From the NCBI GenBank assembly GCA_016717005.1, contig JADJUF010000016.1:124001-188000 (forward strand): a stretch of 64,000 nucleotides of DNA. The letters run 5' to 3'. The position numbers were made by a program, and so were the translations under genes. The notes under the pieces are model-generated. The model searched no databases. It was not told the origin of the DNA and was given only the letters and a program-made list of their open reading frames with translations. Shown one piece after another: positions 61,969-64,000 of the stretch. This stretch comes from Myxococcales bacterium (GTDB taxonomy: Bacteria; Myxococcota_A; Polyangia; Haliangiales; Haliangiaceae). Every line of letters starts with the position of its first letter. Positions within the stretch are counted from its first letter, which is position 1.

Positions 61969-62363
61969 GTCAGCGTGCGGAACAGCAGCACGCGCGCCGC
62001 GACCAGCTCGACCCCGGCGGCGCCGCGCCGCCGGAACGTCAGCTCGAGGGTCGGCACCCGGGCCGGGCCGGTCCGGACGAGCGCGCGCGCCAGCTCGACG
62101 TAGCCGGGGGCGCTGGCGAAGCCGCGCACGATCGCGTCGACGTGGGCGGTCCGGGTCGCGTCGCGCCACGCCGGCAGGTTGGGGACCTCGTAGCGGACGA
62201 CCACCGCCGTCGCGGCGCCGCGGGTCCGGACCACGCCGCCGGCGTCCGCGGCCGGGCCGGTCCAGTCGTCGTCGAGCGTGAGCGTGGCCGGGCCCAGGTC
62301 GACCGGCTCGGCGGCGGCGGCCGTGGCCGCGAGCGCGACGAGCGCCGCGACCCGACCGATCAC
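61893..62363 (-). CDS. Small secreted protein of unknown function
   Basis: 156 residues. The GTG start gives a signal peptide (MIGRVAALVALAATAAAA). The mature part is beta/alpha (VDLGPATLTLDDDWTGP, AATAVVVRYEVPNLPAW, PTLELTFRRRGAAGVELVAARVLLFRTLTLVAIVGG). This is reminiscent of small envelope-stress or PsbP-like folds, but no family is certain. The start overlaps the previous gene's stop (GTGA). Its 3' end lies in copy 4 of the tandem repeat. Confidence 0.65.
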   Translation of the reverse strand: MIGRVAALVALAATAAAAEPVDLGPATLTLDDDWTGPAADAGGVVRTRGAATAVVVRYEVPNLPAWRDATRTAHVDAIVRGFASAPGYVELARALVRTGPARVPTLELTFRRRGAAGVELVAARVLLFRTLTLVAIVGGPGERAGLERAARALTPD

Positions 62364-62863
62364 GTCGGGGCCAGCTCGTCGACGATGCGGCGCTGATCCG
62401 ACTCGCTGCCGAACCAGTCGCGCGGGTAGACGAACGCGTGGCCGCGGGCCTCGACCACCAGCACCGGCGCCGCCTGGGTCCACGACACCGACCGCCGCAG
62501 GAAGTACACCGCGGTCACGTCGGCCTTGCGCAGCTTCTCGGGCGCGCCGCGGCACAGGCCGCGCGGCAGCTCGACGTCGTCGCCGGCCACGACCACCGTG
62601 CCGGCGGGGTGACGGAAGGTCTGGAGGGCCTGCCAGGCGTTCCACAGGCCCCACGCCACCAGCACCACGCCGATGCCCTGGCCGAGCGTGCCGAGGCCGC
62701 TGATGCACAGCGCGCCGACGATGAGCCCGATCGCGATCCAGCGCAGGTGCTGGCCGCGGGCGTGGAACAGCTCGACCGCGAGGCGGCCGTCGGCGTCGGT
62801 CGACGCGCCGCCGGGCGCGTCGTCGCGCGCGGGGTCAGGCTTGCCAGTCGGACGTGAGGGCAT
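62360..62863 (-). CDS. Two-helix membrane protein with PH-like domain
   Basis: 167 residues. Two hydrophobic helices (~43-62 LIVGALCISGLGTLG and ~64-80 GVVLVAWGLWNAWQ) are followed by a soluble beta domain (AGTVVVAGDDVELPRGLC, DVTAVYFLRRSVSW, APVLVVEARGHAFVYPRDWF) of PH/bacterial-PH type. Unknown function. ATG 62863 overlaps the upstream amidohydrolase 3' end by 29 nt, and its stop overlaps the next GTG, so the three minus-strand genes form an operon. Confidence 0.68.
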   Translation of the reverse strand: MPSRPTGKPDPARDDAPGGASTDADGRLAVELFHARGQHLRWIAIGLIVGALCISGLGTLGQGIGVVLVAWGLWNAWQALQTFRHPAGTVVVAGDDVELPRGLCRGAPEKLRKADVTAVYFLRRSVSWTQAAPVLVVEARGHAFVYPRDWFGSESDQRRIVDELAPT

Positions 62864-64000
62864 GGACGCGGGCGCGGATGTCGGCGAGGTGGACCTGGGT
62901 CAGCCGGCGATCGTCGACGACCAGGCGACCATCTACCACGACCCGGGTGATCGCGCGAGGCGACAGCGCGTAGACCAGGTTCTTGGCCAGCGGCCCCTCG
63001 GGCCACAGCGACGGGTCGTCGAGGTCGACCGCGACCAGGTCGCAGCGGTAGCCCGGGGCCAGCTCGCCGACCGGCAGATCGAGCAGGCGGGCGCCGCCGC
63101 GGGTGCCCATGGCGAAGACGTCCTCGGCGGTCATGACCTGGCCGTCGGTGCGCGCCACCTTCTGCAGCAGCGCGCACGCGCGCATCTCGTCGAGCACGCT
63201 GACCCGGTTGTTCGAGCAGCCGCCGTCGGTGCCGAGCCCGATCGTGACGCCCCGGCCGTGCAGGTCGACCACGTCGGTGATGCCGTCGCCCAGGAACATG
63301 TTCGAGCCCGGGCAGTAGGCCAGGCGGCCGCCGCGCTCCGCCAGGACCGCGCGCTCGCCGGCGTCGAACCAGCAGGCGTGCACGACGTTCATCGCGGCGA
63401 GGTCGACGTCGAGCCCGGCCACGGCGTGCAGCGGCCGCTGCCCGAACCGGGTCAGCGACTGCTCGACCTGGTACTGCTCCTCGGCCAGGTGGATGTGCCA
63501 CGGCACGCCGGCGTCCTTGGCGCAGCCGGCGCCGGCCTCGATCATCGCCGGGGTCGCGCCGTGCTGGCTGTGGGGCGCGGGCTGGACGCTGACCAGGCGG
63601 CGCTCGCGATCGTGGTAGCGGCGGTGCAGCGCCTCGAAGTTGGCGACCGCCTGGGGGATGGTCTCGCGGTAGCTGGCCGGGGCGCCGTCCCAGTCGTAGA
63701 AGCACCGGGCCAGGACCACGCGGATGCCGAGCGCGCGCGCGGCCTCGATCGTCGCGCTGGCGTGGTCGTTGCCGCCGGCGTTGAGGTAGTAGAAGTCGCA
63801 CACGGTCGTGACGCCGTGGAGCAGCATCTCGCCGAACGCGAACAACGCCGCGGTGGCCATGCCCTCGGCGTCGAGGCGCGGCGAGTACCGGTACAGCGCC
63901 CGCTCGCGCCAGGCCAGGAACGGCAGGTCGTCGCCGATGCCGCGCAGCAGCGACTGGAAGCTGTGGTTGTGGGCGTTGACGGTGCCGGGGAAGATCGCGG
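62835..64000 (-). CDS. Amidohydrolase family protein, deaminase type (5' end outside window)
   Basis: At least 388 residues, missing the N-terminus. Zinc HxH in PGTVNAHNHSFQSLLRG (just inside the window edge), GVTTVCDFYYL, HIHLAEEQ with a ligand His, VVHACWFD, and the catalytic Asp in GLGTDGGCSNN. This is the TRZ/ATZ-HutF-like deaminase branch; the length and HxHxF context fit formiminoglutamate deiminase or a nucleoside-type deaminase, and the substrate is not certain. The stop is at 62835-62837, inside the next gene's start region. Confidence 0.85.
   Translation of the reverse strand, partial: AIFPGTVNAHNHSFQSLLRGIGDDLPFLAWRERALYRYSPRLDAEGMATAALFAFGEMLLHGVTTVCDFYYLNAGGNDHASATIEAARALGIRVVLARCFYDWDGAPASYRETIPQAVANFEALHRRYHDRERRLVSVQPAPHSQHGATPAMIEAGAGCAKDAGVPWHIHLAEEQYQVEQSLTRFGQRPLHAVAGLDVDLAAMNVVHACWFDAGERAVLAERGGRLAYCPGSNMFLGDGITDVVDLHGRGVTIGLGTDGGCSNNRVSVLDEMRACALLQKVARTDGQVMTAEDVFAMGTRGGARLLDLPVGELAPGYRCDLVAVDLDDPSLWPEGPLAKNLVYALSPRAITRVVVDGRLVVDDRRLTQVHLADIRARVHALTSDWQA

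Overview
The window is very GC-rich (roughly 70 percent or more by eye) chromosomal DNA. It looks like a Myxococcota (deltaproteobacterial) genome, probably near Haliangium/Kofleriaceae. The reasons are the fab-rpiB-nrdR-rib-nusB gene order, the CGNG...CDDGN Cys-rich repeats typical of myxobacterial surface proteins, a Ser/Thr kinase with a C-terminal beta-propeller, a FecR-like protein ending in an AgmX/PglI-type domain, and many lipoproteins. This placement is inference; no rRNA or full housekeeping set is present to prove it.

Layout. 1-4919: fatty-acid and riboflavin genes in a tight, mostly overlapping operon (fabD end, fabG, acpP, fabF, rpiB, nrdR, ribD). 4920-5404: a non-coding stretch with two tRNA-like genes whose halves lie in reversed order (3' half upstream of 5' half). 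5405-7245: a conserved hypothetical gene and an MscS channel. 7321-15074: a cluster for activated phospho-alcohol or glycan head groups (two flippases, a HisC-like aminotransferase, two CDP-alcohol phosphatidyltransferases, a LicC-like nucleotidyltransferase). 15112-18334: the rest of the rib operon (ribE, ribBA with a degenerate RibA half, ribH), nusB and an M17-N-like gene. The ribD/ribE junction is therefore split by about 10 kb. 18335-20064: minisatellite, a long inverted repeat and a RAYT-like HUH transposase. 20180-25676: a three-gene module on the minus strand (PD-(D/E)XK nuclease, unknown protein, giant dual ATPase of HerA type), a candidate defence or DNA-processing system. 25775-38013: secreted Lon-like lipoprotein, xerD, M50 protease, scpA-scpB-rluB with repeat-expanded tails, a BMC-type protein, tldD, pmbA. 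38110-48869: sigma-like factor, kinase, lipoproteins, ECF sigma/anti-sigma pair, cysQ. 49073-64000: BKACE, HAD, CHASE2-adenylate cyclase, Cys-rich protein, lipoproteins, an ADP-ribosylglycohydrolase, CRP regulator, asd, HPF-like protein, a 23S rRNA methyltransferase-like gene and a truncated amidohydrolase.

Three window-wide themes stand out. First, many start codons lie 6-9 nt after a TAnnnT hexamer, which suggests widespread leaderless transcription and helps choose starts. Second, hexamer-based simple repeats have expanded both between genes and inside ScpB and RluB. Third, four genes carry a single-base frameshift, which is either sequencing error or real decay.
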